Shown: positions 63,725-64,000 of the stretch, piece by piece | Layout of the letters: each line of letters begins with the position of its first letter | Position numbering within the stretch: the stretch's first letter is position 1 | DNA from: Mesorhizobium sp. LMG 17147 | Lineage (GTDB): Bacteria; Pseudomonadota; Alphaproteobacteria; Rhizobiales; Rhizobiaceae | Assembly: GCF_024297145.1 (NCBI RefSeq) | Contig: NZ_JANCTC010000001.1 | Coordinates: 434,001 to 498,000 of the forward strand | Length of the DNA: 64,000 bases | Reading direction: 5' to 3' | Notes under the pieces: generated by a model | What the model saw: only the letters and a program-made list of their open reading frames with translations | Database searches by the model: none | Told to the model about the DNA's origin: nothing | Program-made: the position numbers and the translations under genes

Positions 63725-64000
63725 CCTTGCCCGCCCAGGCCGGGATCGTGGTCATCGGCGGTGGCATCATCGGCTGTTCGACGGCCTATCATCTGGCGCG
63801 CGACCACAAGGCCGAAATCGTGCTGCTCGAACAGGGCAAACTGACCTCGGGTTCGACCTGGCATGCTGCTGGGCTGGTCGGCCAGCTACGCTCGTCGGCG
63901 TCGATCACGCGCGTGCTCAAATATTCAGTCGATCTCTACAAGGGGCTGGAAGCCGAAACCGGCCTCGCCACCGGCTGGAAGATGACTGGCTGCCTGCGCC
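63721..64000 (+). CDS. FAD-dependent oxidoreductase, dimethylglycine/sarcosine dehydrogenase-like (3' truncated by window)
   Basis: The first 93 codons of a flavoprotein. The dinucleotide motif VVIGGGIIGCSTAYHLA (residues 9-25) is followed by LLEQGKLTSGSTWHAAGLVG, whose SGSTWHAAG with the FAD-linking-type His is the hallmark of dimethylglycine and sarcosine dehydrogenases with a C-terminal GcvT domain. The rest lies outside the window. It is translationally coupled to the phosphotransferase. Confidence 0.9.
   Translation, partial: MTLPAQAGIVVIGGGIIGCSTAYHLARDHKAEIVLLEQGKLTSGSTWHAAGLVGQLRSSASITRVLKYSVDLYKGLEAETGLATGWKMTGCLR

Noticed and set aside
1-64000. CRISPR arrays, tRNA/rRNA genes, prophage or integrase
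   Set aside because: No regularly spaced repeats, no tRNA-like cloverleaf and no phage or recombinase genes were seen on reading both strands.

Overview
The window looks like chromosomal DNA of an alphaproteobacterial rhizobium, most likely Mesorhizobium. The grounds are high GC, a succinoglycan-type exo cluster with rhizobial gene order, a SyrA/ExoX-type repressor, the ActS/ActR (RegB/RegA) pair, many ABC operons and several rhizobial-style palindromic intergenic elements. The genus is an inference from gene content; there is no rRNA or tRNA to confirm it. I see no prophage, transposase or CRISPR array.

Layout. (1) 1-4116: assimilatory nitrite/nitrate reduction (3' end of nirB, nirD, nasA); nasA carries an in-frame palindromic repeat. 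(2) 4227-8798: a small membrane protein, a D-2-hydroxyacid dehydrogenase, a ketoglutarate-semialdehyde-type aldehyde dehydrogenase, a DUF1349 protein and an SDR. (3) 9128-31121: a 22 kb exopolysaccharide locus, exoQ, exoF, exoY, exoX, exoU, exoK, UDP-glucose dehydrogenase, two GT4 glycosyltransferases, a Wzx flippase, a pyruvyl transferase, then exoL-A-M-O-N-P in the order known from Sinorhizobium meliloti. It suggests a succinoglycan-like core with a different, probably glucuronate-containing, distal part. (4) 31138-35058: a phosphatase, propionyl-CoA synthetase, a frameshifted DUF2259 gene and a 38-residue membrane peptide. (5) 35183-47912: a triose/polyol module with two dihydroxyacetone kinases side by side (a PEP-dependent DhaK/DhaL/DhaM-EIIA/HPr/EI set and an ATP-type DhaKL fusion), an ABC importer with two ATPases and a PIG-L deacetylase. 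A triple operator-like repeat lies in front of the importer.

(6) 47934-54821: a frameshifted DMT transporter, helicase hrpB with a second in-frame repeat insertion, actS/actR and nhaA. (7) 54866-61560: a polyamine module (aminobutyraldehyde-type dehydrogenase, PotBCA-like ABC parts, solute-binding protein, LysR regulator). (8) 61627-64000: a DeoR-type regulator, a choline-kinase-like phosphotransferase and the start of a dimethylglycine/sarcosine-dehydrogenase-like flavoprotein cut by the window edge.

Most genes sit in tight same-strand operons with 1-17 nt overlaps. Two genes (DUF2259 and DMT) each show a single-base frameshift consistent with loss of one G or C; whether this is real decay or a base-call error cannot be decided here.
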